A stretch of 64,000 nt of DNA from an uncultured Dehalococcoidia bacterium (GCA_951812535.1 CATOSK010000004.1:487074-551073); one strand, 5' to 3'; shown: positions 34,529 to 43,974, counted from the first letter of the stretch. Translations and numbers: made by a program. Notes: generated by a model from the sequence alone, not told the origin.

Positions 34529-35215
34529 TCAGTTCAGCCGCGCCCCCCGGAACGGGTTGTTTTTGTCCGCCTGCTCCTGCATCAGCTGAACGCACCGGCT
34601 CAAGACCGGCAGCAGCGTCTCCAGCCTCTGCTGGGTGTCCGTCGACTCCAGCATCCGCTGCCGCAGTTCCTTCGGAAGGCTCACGCTGGCCGACAGGCTG
34701 GTCATCACGTCGTTGAACAGTTGCGCCGGTTCTTCCGTCACGTTGACGTTGCTGTTCCATCCCCCTGCGATTGTCGCCTGCAGGGTCAGGAAATCAGCGA
34801 ACTCCTTCCTGATTTGCTCCACCAGGACATCCGCAATGTCACCGGGCTCGTCCTCCAGGTACTGCACCAGCCCCACCAGGTAGGGCAGCTGCTGGACAAT
34901 CTCCACCACCCGGAAGCGGCGCTCCGCCCGGGTGATTATGTTCAGCCGCCCTTCCGACAGTTCCACAACCTGCTCGATCCGGGCCGTGGTTCCGATGGAA
35001 ACCGGCTCGGCCGGGTCCCCCACCTCCTGCCCCTCCTTGATCAGCAGCACACCGAAGGGAATCTCCTCCTCCGAGCAGCGGCCGATCATCTCCTTGTACC
35101 GCTCCTCGAAAATGTGCAGCGGCAGCCGCATCCCCGGAAACAAAACCACGTCGTTCAGGGGAAACAGGGGCAATTCCGACAAATCGTCCCGGGGAATATC
35201 GCTGGATTGCTCCAT
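34529..35215 (-). CDS. LON substrate-binding (N-terminal domain) protein
   Basis: The 228-residue protein consists of the LON N-terminal domain without the AAA or protease parts: LPLFPLNDVVLFPGMRLPLHIFEERYKEMI is the family signature, with GVLLIKEGQEVGDPAEPVSIGTTARIEQVVEL and LNIITRAERRFRVVEI next. The C-terminal third is helical (LPKELRQRMLESTDTQQRLETLLPVL). Stand-alone proteins of this kind are widespread; their function is not established, possibly substrate recognition in proteolysis. The ATG at 35215 fits the family start; a longer open frame does not. Confidence 0.9.
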   Translation of the reverse strand: MEQSSDIPRDDLSELPLFPLNDVVLFPGMRLPLHIFEERYKEMIGRCSEEEIPFGVLLIKEGQEVGDPAEPVSIGTTARIEQVVELSEGRLNIITRAERRFRVVEIVQQLPYLVGLVQYLEDEPGDIADVLVEQIRKEFADFLTLQATIAGGWNSNVNVTEEPAQLFNDVMTSLSASVSLPKELRQRMLESTDTQQRLETLLPVLSRCVQLMQEQADKNNPFRGARLN

Positions 35216-35718
35216 AACGCCGCCAGTATAGGCCCAACCCAACCCCGGCACAACCCGGGAAAGTCCGGTAGCGACACTTGCATAACCACCCTCTCCCGTC
35301 ATTCCGGGCAGGCGGGAACCCAGACCCCCGTGGGGCTTTCCGACGGCTGCTAGTACCTAAGCGCAACTTCACACTCGCCCTGACCCCCCGGAACCATCCC
35401 ATGCGGAAAACATCACCATGCAGATGCCGCAACCCGACATCCATACCTTCCTTTCGCAACTATTGCTGTATATTTGAGTCCAGCCTCCCATCCCTCGTTA
35501 TGTTCGGTCGGCCGCCGCCTCAAGAGCGTTAACAGAGATTCAAGAATTCGAATGCGGCAGCCCTGCCCCGCTTTCGGATTCTCCTTGACACCAATTCGCT
35601 CCCTTCCTAAAATCCGTTGGGCCAATTCGGAGCGCCCGGGAACGGGCTCACCGGACAAACAAAGCCGCGAGACCCTGCCCGCATTCCATTACGCCGCTAC
35701 CCACCCAAGGAGAATCGG
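35216..35718. other. 503-bp intergenic region with palindromic repeat
   Basis: It contains one copy of the dispersed palindrome at 35294-35331 and otherwise no gene I can support. The AT-rich part around 35460-35560 may carry the promoter for the gene at 35719. Confidence 0.6.
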
Positions 35719-36621
35719 ATGTCCAGCGAGATGTTCCTCCCCGGCTTCAGCCGCATCGTCAACCCCCGCGCCTCCCTCGAGAAAATATCCACCGGCCACA
35801 TCTTCACCGAGGGCCCGGTGTGGAACGGGAAAGAGAACTTTCTCGTCTGGACCGACATCATCGACGACAAGATCTGGAAGTGGATACCCGGCCAGGGCAC
35901 CAGCATCATCATGCAGCCCTCCGGCAAGGCCGACGGCATGACCTACGACCACGACGGCCGCCTCATCGTCGCCGGCTGGAGCAGCCGCACCGTCTGGCGC
36001 TGGGAACACGACGGCTCCACCACCGTCCTCGCCTCCCACATCGACGGCAAGAAGCTCAACACCCCCAATGACATCGTCATGAAGTCCGACGGCACCGTCT
36101 ACTTCACCGACCCCTCCAATGGCATCCGCAACGTCGCCATGGAGTGCGAGGACATCCAGAAATACGTGGACTATGAGGCCGTTTACAAGCTCGACCTCAC
36201 CGACGGGAGCCTGACCCTGCTGGTGGATGACTTCACCAACCCCAACGGCTTGTGCTTCTCCCCCGACGAGTCCCTCCTCTACATTAACGACACCCCCAAG
36301 CTCCATATCCGGGTCTTCGACGTGCTCCCCGACGGCACCATCGGCAACGATCGCATTTTCGCCGAGCTGTTCCACGACGACCACGGCGCCCCCGACGGCA
36401 TCAAGGTGGACGTCGAGGGCAACGTCTACTGCACCGGTCCCGGCGGAGTCTGGGTCACCGACCCCCAGGGCAACAACCTCGGGCGCATCCTCATCCCCGA
36501 GCACTGCGCCAACTTCGCCTTCGGGGACAGCGACTACCGGACCATCTACTTCACCGCCCGCAGCACGATCTACCGGATAAGAGTGGAAATTCCCGGCCTC
36601 CCCACCTATCCCCTCCCATAG
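35719..36621 (+). CDS. SMP-30/gluconolactonase/LRE family protein
   Basis: This 300-residue protein is a six-bladed beta-propeller of the SMP-30/gluconolactonase family. Metal-site landmarks are FTEGPVWNGKENFLVWTDI (the glutamate in EGP), KLNTPNDIVMKSDGTVYFTDPS (Asn and Asp) and NPNGLCFSPDESLLYIND and GAPDGIKVDVEGNVYCTGPGG. Enzymes of this family hydrolyse sugar or other lactones at a single divalent metal. The ATG is preceded by AAGGAGA. The neighbouring gene at 36762 belongs to the same broad family, which suggests a lactone or sugar-acid pathway, but no sugar dehydrogenase is adjacent. Confidence 0.92.
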   Translation: MSSEMFLPGFSRIVNPRASLEKISTGHIFTEGPVWNGKENFLVWTDIIDDKIWKWIPGQGTSIIMQPSGKADGMTYDHDGRLIVAGWSSRTVWRWEHDGSTTVLASHIDGKKLNTPNDIVMKSDGTVYFTDPSNGIRNVAMECEDIQKYVDYEAVYKLDLTDGSLTLLVDDFTNPNGLCFSPDESLLYINDTPKLHIRVFDVLPDGTIGNDRIFAELFHDDHGAPDGIKVDVEGNVYCTGPGGVWVTDPQGNNLGRILIPEHCANFAFGDSDYRTIYFTARSTIYRIRVEIPGLPTYPLP

Positions 36622-36761
36622 AAGCAGTTTCCAGATTCCATTCCCCCTTGACGGGGAAGGGTTAGGATGGGGGTGACCGGTAATGCGTTGTTGGCCTTTC
36701 CGGCAATCGCCACCATCACCGACAGTTTTCAGATAGTTTCTCGACCCGACAGGAGACATCC

Positions 36762-37712
36762 ATGACCTGGCAATTTGAAACCGTCGCCGGTCCCTACGGC
36801 AGCCCCACAGACGGCCCGGTGTGGGACGGCGAGACCCTGCTGTTCACATCCATTCCCGTCCCCGCTGGGACGATCCACAACCGCGTCCTCCGCTACGACC
36901 CCGTCAACGGCGAGGTCTCCGACTTCCGGCGCTGGACCAACCGGGTGGTGGGACTGGCCATTTCCTCGGACGCCATTCTCTACGGATGCCAGAGCGGCGC
37001 CCGCCGTCTCGTCCGCTTCAACAGCGACGGCTCGACCTCCCCCCTGGCCTACCGCGTGGACGGCAAGTTCCACAACCAGCCCAAGGACCTGGCCATTGAC
37101 CGGCGGGGCCGTATCTGGTTCGCCGACCCGGTCTGGGGCCCTCCGGTCCAGGGAGGGCTCCGCAACCACGAGCTCGAACCCTACTCCATCGACTACCGCG
37201 CCGTCCTGCGGCTGGAGCACGCCAGCAGCGATGCTCCCATTACCCGAATGACCCGCGACACCCATGTCCCCCTGGCCGTCGCCCTCTCCCCGGACGAGGA
37301 CGTCCTATACGTTTCGGAGAGCGACGACGACCCTGAGGGCAAGCGCGAGCTCCGGGCCTATCCAATCAATGCCGGCGGCTCCCTCGGCCCCTGCGCCGTC
37401 CTCCACACCTTCGGCTCCGACTACCGGGGCGTCCACCGGGGCGTCTCCGGGATGTGCCTCGACTCCGATGGCAACATCATCGCCTGCGCCGGTTCCGGCC
37501 AGAGCGGCCCCGGCCCCATGGTCTACGTCTTCTCCCCCACCGGCCAAGTCCTTGAGACCCACCGGGCCCCGGCGGAACCCACCAACTGCGCCTTTGGCGG
37601 GCCGGACCTTACTGACCTCTACGTCACCACCTCCGAGGGCCACCTCCTACGCGCCTCCAACACCGGCCGCCGGGGACTTGGCAAGCTATCCCGGGCCACC
37701 TTAACCTCCTGA
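36762..37712 (+). CDS. SMP-30/gluconolactonase-like beta-propeller protein
   Basis: The 316-residue protein is a diverged paralog of the preceding one. It keeps SPTDGPVWDGETLLFTSIP, VVGLAISSDAILYGC, FHNQPKDLAIDRRGRIWFADP and LAVALSPDEDVLYVSESDD, and ends with PTNCAFGGPDLTDLYVTTSEGHLLRA. The residue equivalent to the first metal glutamate is replaced (TDGP instead of TEGP), so catalysis is less sure. The ATG has AGGAGA upstream. The 140 bp between it and the preceding gene include a GC-rich hairpin-like stretch near 36650. Confidence 0.85.
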   Translation: MTWQFETVAGPYGSPTDGPVWDGETLLFTSIPVPAGTIHNRVLRYDPVNGEVSDFRRWTNRVVGLAISSDAILYGCQSGARRLVRFNSDGSTSPLAYRVDGKFHNQPKDLAIDRRGRIWFADPVWGPPVQGGLRNHELEPYSIDYRAVLRLEHASSDAPITRMTRDTHVPLAVALSPDEDVLYVSESDDDPEGKRELRAYPINAGGSLGPCAVLHTFGSDYRGVHRGVSGMCLDSDGNIIACAGSGQSGPGPMVYVFSPTGQVLETHRAPAEPTNCAFGGPDLTDLYVTTSEGHLLRASNTGRRGLGKLSRATLTS

Positions 37713-38089
37713 GCAGGTGCTTCAGTCTGTGGGGCGGTGACGCTGCCGCCTCACCGGGCCCGTCGTCTCCTCCCTGCCGTCGATGCACTTTGCAACACCC
37801 CCCTCTTTCCCACCAAAGACCCCACGAGTAACCCCTAACGTTCCCTGTCGGCCCCGATTTTGCTGACGCTGGCCCCCTTCCCTGCAGCGGTGTCCACTAT
37901 CTATCATTGAATTGTGGTTGTGAATCTCGGACAACGCTTGTACCCGAATCGGTCCCACCACCGAAATGCGACAGAATGTAGCAAAATGCGACAGAAATAA
38001 AAACTTGGCCTCCCCGTCCGGCAAATTTCCCCGGCCCGGCTCCTGTTATATAATGGCCCCGCACAAATCTGCCGAATCGGGAGGTCAAA
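37713..38089. other. Intergenic region with 13-bp direct repeat and possible promoter
   Basis: AAATGCGACAGAA occurs at 37963-37975 and again at 37983-37995, 20 bp apart from start to start, or two turns of the helix, as for a regulator operator. TATAAT at 38049-38054 is a good -10 element but only a weak -35 (TTTCCC, 38025) is present. No gene is supported in the 377 bp. Confidence 0.5.
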
Positions 38090-39451
38090 ATGGGCGCTAC
38101 TGAGACCATTGCCCAATGGATAGTTGACACCACCTACGAGGACATTCCCCCCGACGCCATCCGCGTCGCCAACGAGTCCTGCTTCGACCTGCTGGGCGTG
38201 ATCCTGGCCGGCTCGGTCCAGCCCGTCGGCGACATCATCCAGAACTATGTCAACGACCTGGGAGGCAACCCCGAGGCCACCGTCCTGTCCACCGGCGACA
38301 AGACGTCCCTGCCCAACGCGGCCCTCGCCAACGGCACCATGGGCCATGCCCTGGACTACGACGACTTCGGCGGCTTCGGCCACCCGACCGTCGCCATCTT
38401 CCCGGCCCTTCTGGCCCTGGGTGAAAAGCTCGGCTCCACCGGCCGCGACCTGCTGGAAGCATACGTCGTCGGCTGCGAGATCGGCCTCGCCCTGCAGCAC
38501 ACCACCAAGTACAACCAGATGGCCAAGGGCTTTCACGCCACCGCCGTAATCGGACGCCTGGCCTGCACCGCCGCCTGCTGCAAGCTCCTGGGATTGGACC
38601 GGGACCAGACCGTCACTGCCCTGGGAATCGCCGGGTCGATGGCCAGCGGTCTCATCCACAACTTCGGCACCATGACCAAGCCCCTCCACGCCGGCCTGGT
38701 CTGCCGGGATGGGGTCACCGCCTCCCAGTTGGCCCAGCGCGGGCTGACCTCCGGCCAGCAGGTCCTGGAGCACCCCCTGGGCTACACCAGCACCATCCTC
38801 GGCGAGGGCATCTACGACCTCAACGAAATGGCCGAGAACATGGGCAAGCCCTTCCGAGTTCAGGACGCGCTCATGATAAAGAAGTACCCCTGCTGCGGCG
38901 GCAACCACGCCATGCTGGACAGCCTCTTCAGCCTCATGCGGGAGCACGACTTCACCTATGACGACGTGGAGGAGGCCGAGGTTGACCAGTCCTTCCTTTC
39001 CATCGTCATGCTCTACGAGGAACCCGACGACGAGCTGAAGGGCAAGTTCAGCGCCAAGTACAACGTCGCCGCCGCCCTGGTGGATGGCGAGGTCTCCATA
39101 CCCACCTTCAGCCAGGACAAGATCGACGATCCACAGATCCAGGAAGCGATGGGCAAGGTCCGCAACCGGGTCATGGCCAAGGCCGAGGAGGGCCTGACCG
39201 ACCACGCAGGCGGGCTCCCCATCCGCATCAAGCTCAAGGATGGCCGGGTCGTCGAGCACCGCACGGCCAGGACCAACATCCTGGGCGCCCAGGGCAACCC
39301 CTGGGGATTCGAGAACATCAAGAGCAAGTTCCAGGTCAACGCCGGCATGGCCCTCCCCGAGGATCGCGTCGACGGCACCATAGACGCCTGGACCGACATC
39401 ACCCAGGTAGCCGACCTCGCCGAGACCATCCAGCGCACCCTCGTCCGCTAG
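38090..39451 (+). CDS. MmgE/PrpD family protein (second paralog)
   Basis: The 453-residue protein is of the same family as the one at 2795-4150 but clearly diverged. ANESCFDLLGVILAGS, ANGTMGHALDYDDFGGFGHPTVAIFPALLALGE and FHATAVIGRLACTAACCKLLGL are the standard family blocks, and KKYPCCGGNHAMLDSLFSLM is the second-domain signature. GTMGHALDYDD holds the residues regarded as active-site in 2-methylcitrate dehydratase. A strong GGGAGG lies before the ATG. Its substrate is unknown; members occur in degradation pathways of dicarboxylic and branched acids. The C-terminus ends just before the maleylpyruvate isomerase-like gene. Confidence 0.93.
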   Translation: MGATETIAQWIVDTTYEDIPPDAIRVANESCFDLLGVILAGSVQPVGDIIQNYVNDLGGNPEATVLSTGDKTSLPNAALANGTMGHALDYDDFGGFGHPTVAIFPALLALGEKLGSTGRDLLEAYVVGCEIGLALQHTTKYNQMAKGFHATAVIGRLACTAACCKLLGLDRDQTVTALGIAGSMASGLIHNFGTMTKPLHAGLVCRDGVTASQLAQRGLTSGQQVLEHPLGYTSTILGEGIYDLNEMAENMGKPFRVQDALMIKKYPCCGGNHAMLDSLFSLMREHDFTYDDVEEAEVDQSFLSIVMLYEEPDDELKGKFSAKYNVAAALVDGEVSIPTFSQDKIDDPQIQEAMGKVRNRVMAKAEEGLTDHAGGLPIRIKLKDGRVVEHRTARTNILGAQGNPWGFENIKSKFQVNAGMALPEDRVDGTIDAWTDITQVADLAETIQRTLVR

Positions 39452-39534
39452 GGTAGGCTGCTCTCCTGACCACACCGGGGCGCACCATTGTGCGCCCCTT
39501 CATCTTTCCTGCCCCGGCAACCGGAGAATGCGTC

Positions 39535-40113
39535 ATGCCCCAACCCGGCACCCCCGGCCCTATTGAACTTTACCAGTCCGCTGTGGACTTCATGCAGCCC
39601 ATCATCGCCGGGGTCCGCCCTGATCAGATGGACCTGCCTACACCCTGCACCGAGTGGAACGTCCGGCAGGTCATCAACCACAACCTGAAGGTCGCGGAAT
39701 GCACCCTCAGCTTGCTGTCCGGGACCGGATTCGTGAATCCCATGGAGGTGGATGACCCATTGCCAACCGAAGGCGCTTCCGGTGCGTTCGAGGCAACCAC
39801 ATTCGCCATCCTGGAGGCTGTCAAATCTCCGGGAGCGGCCGAGCGGTTCATCGAAACTCCCGTCATGTCCATGTCCACCCCTCAACTCCTGATGCAGGTC
39901 TTCGGTGATCTTATGATCCACAAGTGGGACCTGGCCACGGCCACCGGCCAGGACACTTCGATGGACGACGGGCTGGCGGAAATCTGCTACAACCTCATCG
40001 AGCCCCAGATGGAAGGAAGCCGCCAGATGGGAATGTTCGGCCCTATTGTGACGGTCCCGCCCAACGCCTCCGCCCGGGACAAGCTCCTCGGACTGGCCGG
40101 CCGCGCCCCCTGA
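39535..40113 (+). CDS. TIGR03086/DinB-type metal-binding protein (mycothiol-dependent isomerase-like)
   Basis: The 192-residue protein has the helical bundle of the DinB/maleylpyruvate isomerase superfamily: LPTPCTEWNVRQVINHNLKVAE carries the first histidine-containing motif, and LLMQVFGDLMIHKWDLATATGQD the second pair. Such proteins bind a metal with three histidines and can use thiol cofactors. The ATG at 39535 has CGGAGAATG upstream; 15 codons more are open but unlikely. It follows the MmgE/PrpD gene by 83 bp and ends before a strong hairpin, so the two may be one transcript. Confidence 0.8.
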   Translation: MPQPGTPGPIELYQSAVDFMQPIIAGVRPDQMDLPTPCTEWNVRQVINHNLKVAECTLSLLSGTGFVNPMEVDDPLPTEGASGAFEATTFAILEAVKSPGAAERFIETPVMSMSTPQLLMQVFGDLMIHKWDLATATGQDTSMDDGLAEICYNLIEPQMEGSRQMGMFGPIVTVPPNASARDKLLGLAGRAP

Positions 40114-40127
40114 TACCAAAAAAGAAC

Positions 40128-40154
40128 GCCGGGGTGCAGGTTATGCACCCCGGC
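40128..40154. terminator. Bidirectional terminator
   Basis: GCCGGGGTGCA and TGCACCCCGGC form a perfect 11-bp stem with loop GGTTA between the convergent genes ending at 40113 and 40187, with an A-run to the left. Confidence 0.88.
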
Positions 40155-40186
40155 AATATTCGAGGTCTGCCTGGCAGCCGGATGGG

Positions 40187-40615
40187 TTACGGTTCCAATC
40201 GAACCGTGTCTCCCACCTTGAACTCTCCGCCGTTGATCACCACCGCCAGCATTCCACGCCGGCCCTGGATCTCCTCTAGCAGTCCCGGCCGGATCTGGTT
40301 CATCTTGCCGCAGGCCACGCAGGGACCCACGAACTCGAGGGTCACGTCGTCCCCGACGAACAGGACCTGCCCGGCCTCCGCGTTGGCCAGGTCCAATCCG
40401 ACCGTGGTGATGTTCTCTTTGACCTGGCCCGGCTCAACGTCCAGCCGTTCCAGGGTCTCCTGGTCCATGACCAGCACCTGCCTGGTGTTGTCCACGCTGC
40501 AACTGCGGTCCCCCTCGAGACCCTGCCCGGACAGCGCGCGCGCCTCCTGGACCGGGTCCGAGGGTGTGCCCTTGACCCGGGCGATATGCAAAGCTGTAAT
40601 CGTCCCCTGCTGCAT
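40187..40615 (-). CDS. MOSC domain protein
   Basis: The 142-residue protein is a stand-alone MOSC domain, the C-terminal domain of molybdenum cofactor sulfurases. GQGLEGDRSCSVDNTRQVLVMD, ENITTVGLDLANAEAGQVLFVGDD and LEFVGPCVACGKMNQI are family signatures; Cys in GPCVACG is the conserved residue thought to carry sulfur. These proteins are thought to deliver sulfur or take part in molybdopterin-dependent reductases such as YiiM. It may serve the molybdopterin oxidoreductase at 7971, but no cofactor genes are nearby. Confidence 0.9.
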   Translation of the reverse strand: MQQGTITALHIARVKGTPSDPVQEARALSGQGLEGDRSCSVDNTRQVLVMDQETLERLDVEPGQVKENITTVGLDLANAEAGQVLFVGDDVTLEFVGPCVACGKMNQIRPGLLEEIQGRRGMLAVVINGGEFKVGDTVRLEP

Positions 40616-40794
40616 TTCAAACCTCCTGAGGTTGGTGGCAAGCGTCTCGGTGTTTCCGCCGGCAATCTGCCGAGATTATCGCACCGCCGAAGCCGGGACG
40701 CCACCCGGCCCCGCAATGACAGCGCCGCCTCGGTTGGGTAGAATGCTCAGTGCCGACGTCAGGGTGCATTCCGGCGAAATTTGGGGGTGGATTG

Positions 40795-41640
40795 ATGGCT
40801 GACGAGTTCATTAAAACCGACGTTACGGAGGGTGTGCTCACCATCACCATGCACGATCCTCCCACCCGCAATGCCCTGGGCCCGGACATGGCCCGGGAAA
40901 TGGTGGACCGGATTGACCAGTTCGAGGCCGACCCCGCCGAGCGCGTTCTGTTGCTCACCGGAACTGAGCCGTCCTTCTGCTCCGGCGCCAACGTGCGTGG
41001 ATTCAGCCAGCGCATCCGTGATCGGGAAGCCGCTGCGGAAGAGCCGGAACCGTTGCCATGGGGGAAAATGGAGGCCCGTCTCGCCCGGAACTCGCAGACG
41101 TCGCGCTACGACGCCCCTCAGGTCGTCTATCGGATTCACCAGCTCCAGAAACCCTCCATCGCCGCAGTAAACGGGCACGCGGTGGGCGTCGGAATGGGCC
41201 TAGCCCTGGCTTGCGACATCCGCATCGCAGGGGAGAAAGGCGTGTTCTCCGAAGCCTTCGTGCTGCGGGGCTTGATCCCCGCCGACGGGAGCTGCTGGCA
41301 GCTTCCCAGGCTCATCGGTCTCAGCAACACCCTGCTCCTCCAGTACACCGGCGACCGCATCGACGGCAACGAAGCCTTCCGGTTGGGACTCGCCAGCAAG
41401 GTTTACCCGGACGATCAGTTGCTTGAGGAGGCCGGACAGCTTGCATCCCGGCTGGCGCATGGGCCCACCCAGTCCTATTCCCTAATCAAGTACCTCGTCC
41501 ACCAGGCAATGGACAGCAGTCTCTCCGAGCACCTCGAACTGGCCCGGGTGGCCCAGGAGCACGCCCGGCAGACCGACGACCACAAGGAAGCCGTGCAGGC
41601 CTTCCTGGAGAAGCGGCGTCCTGAGTTCAAAGGGCGCTAG
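40795..41640 (+). CDS. Enoyl-CoA hydratase/isomerase family protein (second)
   Basis: This 281-residue crotonase has ITMHDPPTRNALGPDMAREM, SFCSGANVRGFSQR, VNGHAVGVGMGLALACDIRIAGEKGVF, and RGLIPADGSCWQLPRLIGL. In the active site the first catalytic position reads EAFVLRG, so a glutamate is near, while the second differs from classical hydratases. A 40-residue insertion (IRDREAAAEEPEPLPWGK) lies before the conserved core. The ATG at 40795 has a GGGGTGG-type site upstream. The gene is upstream of pncC on the same strand with a 52-bp gap. Confidence 0.9.
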   Translation: MADEFIKTDVTEGVLTITMHDPPTRNALGPDMAREMVDRIDQFEADPAERVLLLTGTEPSFCSGANVRGFSQRIRDREAAAEEPEPLPWGKMEARLARNSQTSRYDAPQVVYRIHQLQKPSIAAVNGHAVGVGMGLALACDIRIAGEKGVFSEAFVLRGLIPADGSCWQLPRLIGLSNTLLLQYTGDRIDGNEAFRLGLASKVYPDDQLLEEAGQLASRLAHGPTQSYSLIKYLVHQAMDSSLSEHLELARVAQEHARQTDDHKEAVQAFLEKRRPEFKGR

Positions 41641-41692
41641 CCACTATTCATCAATAACGACAACCTCAAACAAACAACCCAAGGAGCCCATA

Positions 41693-42181
41693 ATGCCTGA
41701 ACTTCAAGACACCGCCGCCTCGGTGGGCGCGGCCCTCAAGGAACGCCAGGAGACCCTTTCCGTTTCCGAATCATCCTGCGGCGGTCTGCTGTCGGCTTGC
41801 CTGGTATCCATCCCCGGGGCCTCGGCTTACTACGTCGGCGGCTCGGTGGTCTACACCCGCACCGCCCAGAGGGGACTGCTCCATGTCCCGGACGAGGCCA
41901 TGGCTGACATTCGGGCCAGCACCGAAGCTTACGCACTGCTCAATGCCCGCACGATCCGGGAAGCTTTGGGCACAACATGGGCCCTCAGTGAGACCGGCGC
42001 CAGCGGCCCAACCGGCAACCGCTACGGCGACTCTGCCGGGCACGCCTGCATCGCCGTCTCCGGCCCGGTAGAAAAAGCCATCACCGTCGAGACCGGCGAC
42101 AGCGACCGGGAAGCTAACATGTGGGTCTTCGCCCGGGCAGCATTCAACCTCCTCGAACAATGCCTTACCGAAGCCGCCTAA
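41693..42181 (+). CDS. pncC: CinA C-terminal domain protein (NMN amidohydrolase)
   Basis: The 162-residue protein matches the CinA C-terminal domain, which in E. coli PncC hydrolyses nicotinamide mononucleotide to nicotinate mononucleotide for NAD recycling. The usual SESCTGG motif appears as SESSCGGLLSA, followed by IPGASAYYVGGSVVYT, then ALSETGASGPTGNRYGDSAGHACIAV. The variation at the motif (SSCGG) is noteworthy because the cysteine and threonine positions are altered, though the nucleophile serine is present. AAGGAG stands just before the ATG. Confidence 0.88.
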   Translation: MPELQDTAASVGAALKERQETLSVSESSCGGLLSACLVSIPGASAYYVGGSVVYTRTAQRGLLHVPDEAMADIRASTEAYALLNARTIREALGTTWALSETGASGPTGNRYGDSAGHACIAVSGPVEKAITVETGDSDREANMWVFARAAFNLLEQCLTEAA

Positions 42182-42296
42182 CCACGGAAACCCCTCCTCC
42201 AACTTCGCCCCTAGACGTTCAGAGCCGAAGAACCGGCATCCCTCCAGACCCCGGCGCTGCCTGTGCGCCGGGGTTGACCTTGGCTCTTCTTGAACC

Positions 42297-43565
42297 TTGC
42301 ACCCCCTCGGTCATCTTCCAACATTGATATCCCAACGGAAATTAACCAGCGCTTTGACTCGGGCCGCCTACCCCGTAGCGATCCTGGGGCAACGAAATTT
42401 CGCCCTGGTCTGGTCGTCCAACATGCTGGGGGCCATGGGCAACCAGATGGAAGTTCTGGTTCTCGGTTGGCTGGTCCTGAACCTCACCGACTCACCTTTA
42501 TACGTTGGGCTCGTGACCGCGGCCCGTCTAGGACTCAATCCGGTAGCTCTCCTGGCGGGAGCGGTGGTGGACCGGCTGCCCCGCCATCTCGTGCTGGCTT
42601 CTGTCGAAGTCACCACCGCCTGCCTTGGGCTGACCATGGCCGCCCTCATCGTCGGAGGCTGGCTGCAGATCTGGCAAGTCTTCGCCATAACTCTCGCAGG
42701 AGGCCTGGCCCGGATCTTCCAGATGCCGGCTGTGCAGTCCCTCGCGGCTGATTCGGTCTCCCAGGACCGCATCGGGAACAGCGTGGCTTTGACCACCACC
42801 GGGATGAACTTCACCCTAATCGTCGGCCCCCTGATCGGCGGATGGCTGTTCGAATTGACCGGGCCGCAGGGGGCCTACGGCACCATGGTCGCATTGCACC
42901 TTGCCGGCGCCGCCTGCGCCTTGATGGTCCGGGTATCCCGGGGTAGCCCCGCGGCGACGGGGGTTTCCGTGCTGCGGGCAATCCTGGACGGGTTGAAGTA
43001 CGTAAAGGGAAGCCAACCCATCTGGGCCGCCCTGGTGGTGGCCGTGATCATCAACATCAGCGGCTTCCCCTTCCACACCACCCTTCTTCCGGTATTCGCC
43101 CGGGATGTCCTCGGCCTCGGTTCCGTCGGACTCGGCCTGCTGATGTCCGCTTTCGGTGTCGGAGCCCTCCTGGGCTCACTGGTCCTGGCGGTCACGCCCG
43201 GCGTCCGTCGGGCCGGCTGGTTCCTTATTGGAGCGGTGGTTGCCTGGCACGCCAGCATCGCCGCCTTTTCCTTTGTCGGTTCAACCGTCCCGGCGTTGAT
43301 CATCCTGGTGTTTACCGGGGCAGCTTATTCGGCGTCCCTGGTCCTGATAGTCTCGGTCATGCTGCGCATAGCCCGGCCCGACGTCCGGGGGCGGATAATG
43401 GGGCTGCGGGTCCTGGCAATCTCGGCCCACACCTTCGGCAGCGTCAACTCGGGAGCAGTGGCCGGAATCCTGGGAGCTCCCGCCGCTGCGCAGATGAACG
43501 CTGTCCTGGGAACGGTCTTGGTCGCCATCCTGGCGGTGCTGGCGCCGAAACTGCGCAGTAGTTGA
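42297..43565 (+). CDS. Major facilitator superfamily transporter
   Basis: The protein of about 420 residues has twelve hydrophobic segments and MFS landmarks such as FALVWSSNMLGAMGNQMEVLVLGWLVLNLTDSPLYVGLV, AGAVVDRLPRHLVL (the loop 2-3 motif), and the C-half GLGLLMSAFGVGALLGSLVLAVTPGVR. It resembles the EntS/enterobactin-exporter-like DHA3 group. The start is uncertain: TTG codons at 42297, 42324 and 42354 are all possible and none has a strong ribosome site. The substrate is unknown. It is the last gene before the rRNA unit. Confidence 0.85.
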   Translation: MHPLGHLPTLISQRKLTSALTRAAYPVAILGQRNFALVWSSNMLGAMGNQMEVLVLGWLVLNLTDSPLYVGLVTAARLGLNPVALLAGAVVDRLPRHLVLASVEVTTACLGLTMAALIVGGWLQIWQVFAITLAGGLARIFQMPAVQSLAADSVSQDRIGNSVALTTTGMNFTLIVGPLIGGWLFELTGPQGAYGTMVALHLAGAACALMVRVSRGSPAATGVSVLRAILDGLKYVKGSQPIWAALVVAVIINISGFPFHTTLLPVFARDVLGLGSVGLGLLMSAFGVGALLGSLVLAVTPGVRRAGWFLIGAVVAWHASIAAFSFVGSTVPALIILVFTGAAYSASLVLIVSVMLRIARPDVRGRIMGLRVLAISAHTFGSVNSGAVAGILGAPAAAQMNAVLGTVLVAILAVLAPKLRSS

Positions 43566-43727
43566 CCACGGAAGGATTGACCTCGGAAAGCCAACAAGGG
43601 ACCCGATGATGGCCCACAAGCGGCTGGAAGGGTTCCCCCCTGATGAAACCCGTCTCCAGAGGCCCGTCTCCACAGACCTGTTCTGCCGAGACCTGTTCTC
43701 CAATGAGAAAGTTCCCCAATACACCCC

Positions 43728-43756
43728 TTGACGGAAGGCGCGACCATCCCTATAAT
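43728..43756 (+). promoter_or_regulatory. Strong sigma70-type promoter for 23S rRNA
   Basis: TTGACG at 43728-43733 and TATAAT at 43751-43756 are 17 bp apart, the best promoter match in the window. It drives the 23S gene, with about 200 bases of leader. The rest of the 43566-43944 gap shows no gene. Confidence 0.9.
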
Positions 43757-43945
43757 CTGTCTGGCACTGAAAAGAGGAACAGGAGACGGAGTTTCAGTCA
43801 TCCAAATGCGGATCACCTGAACACCATATCAGCGACGGGTAACCTTAGCCGGCGGCTTGGGGCAACCCAACCGCCGTTTCTCTTGTGCGGCACCTTAAAA
43901 AGTGAATAAGAAGTCTTTATGATCCTGGAATAGTCCAAGCCGAGA

Positions 43946-43966
43946 AAGTTTGGAGTTCCTAGCGTG

Positions 43967-43974
<8 letters not shown>
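43946..43974 (+). other. 23S rRNA processing stem, 5' strand
   Basis: The bases here pair with 47367-47395 over 29 positions with one mismatch and one G-T pair, enclosing the 23S gene. This is the double-stranded stalk that RNase III cuts. A complete stalk of its own shows that this 23S is transcribed and processed apart from 16S. Confidence 0.9.

Noticed and set aside
35689..36759. 356-codon minus-strand frame opposite the SMP-30 gene, and similar ones at 13584-14684 and 37904-39475
   Set aside because: Val/Gly/Asp-rich translations are the usual mirror of GC-rich coding strands; the plus-strand proteins have clear family motifs.
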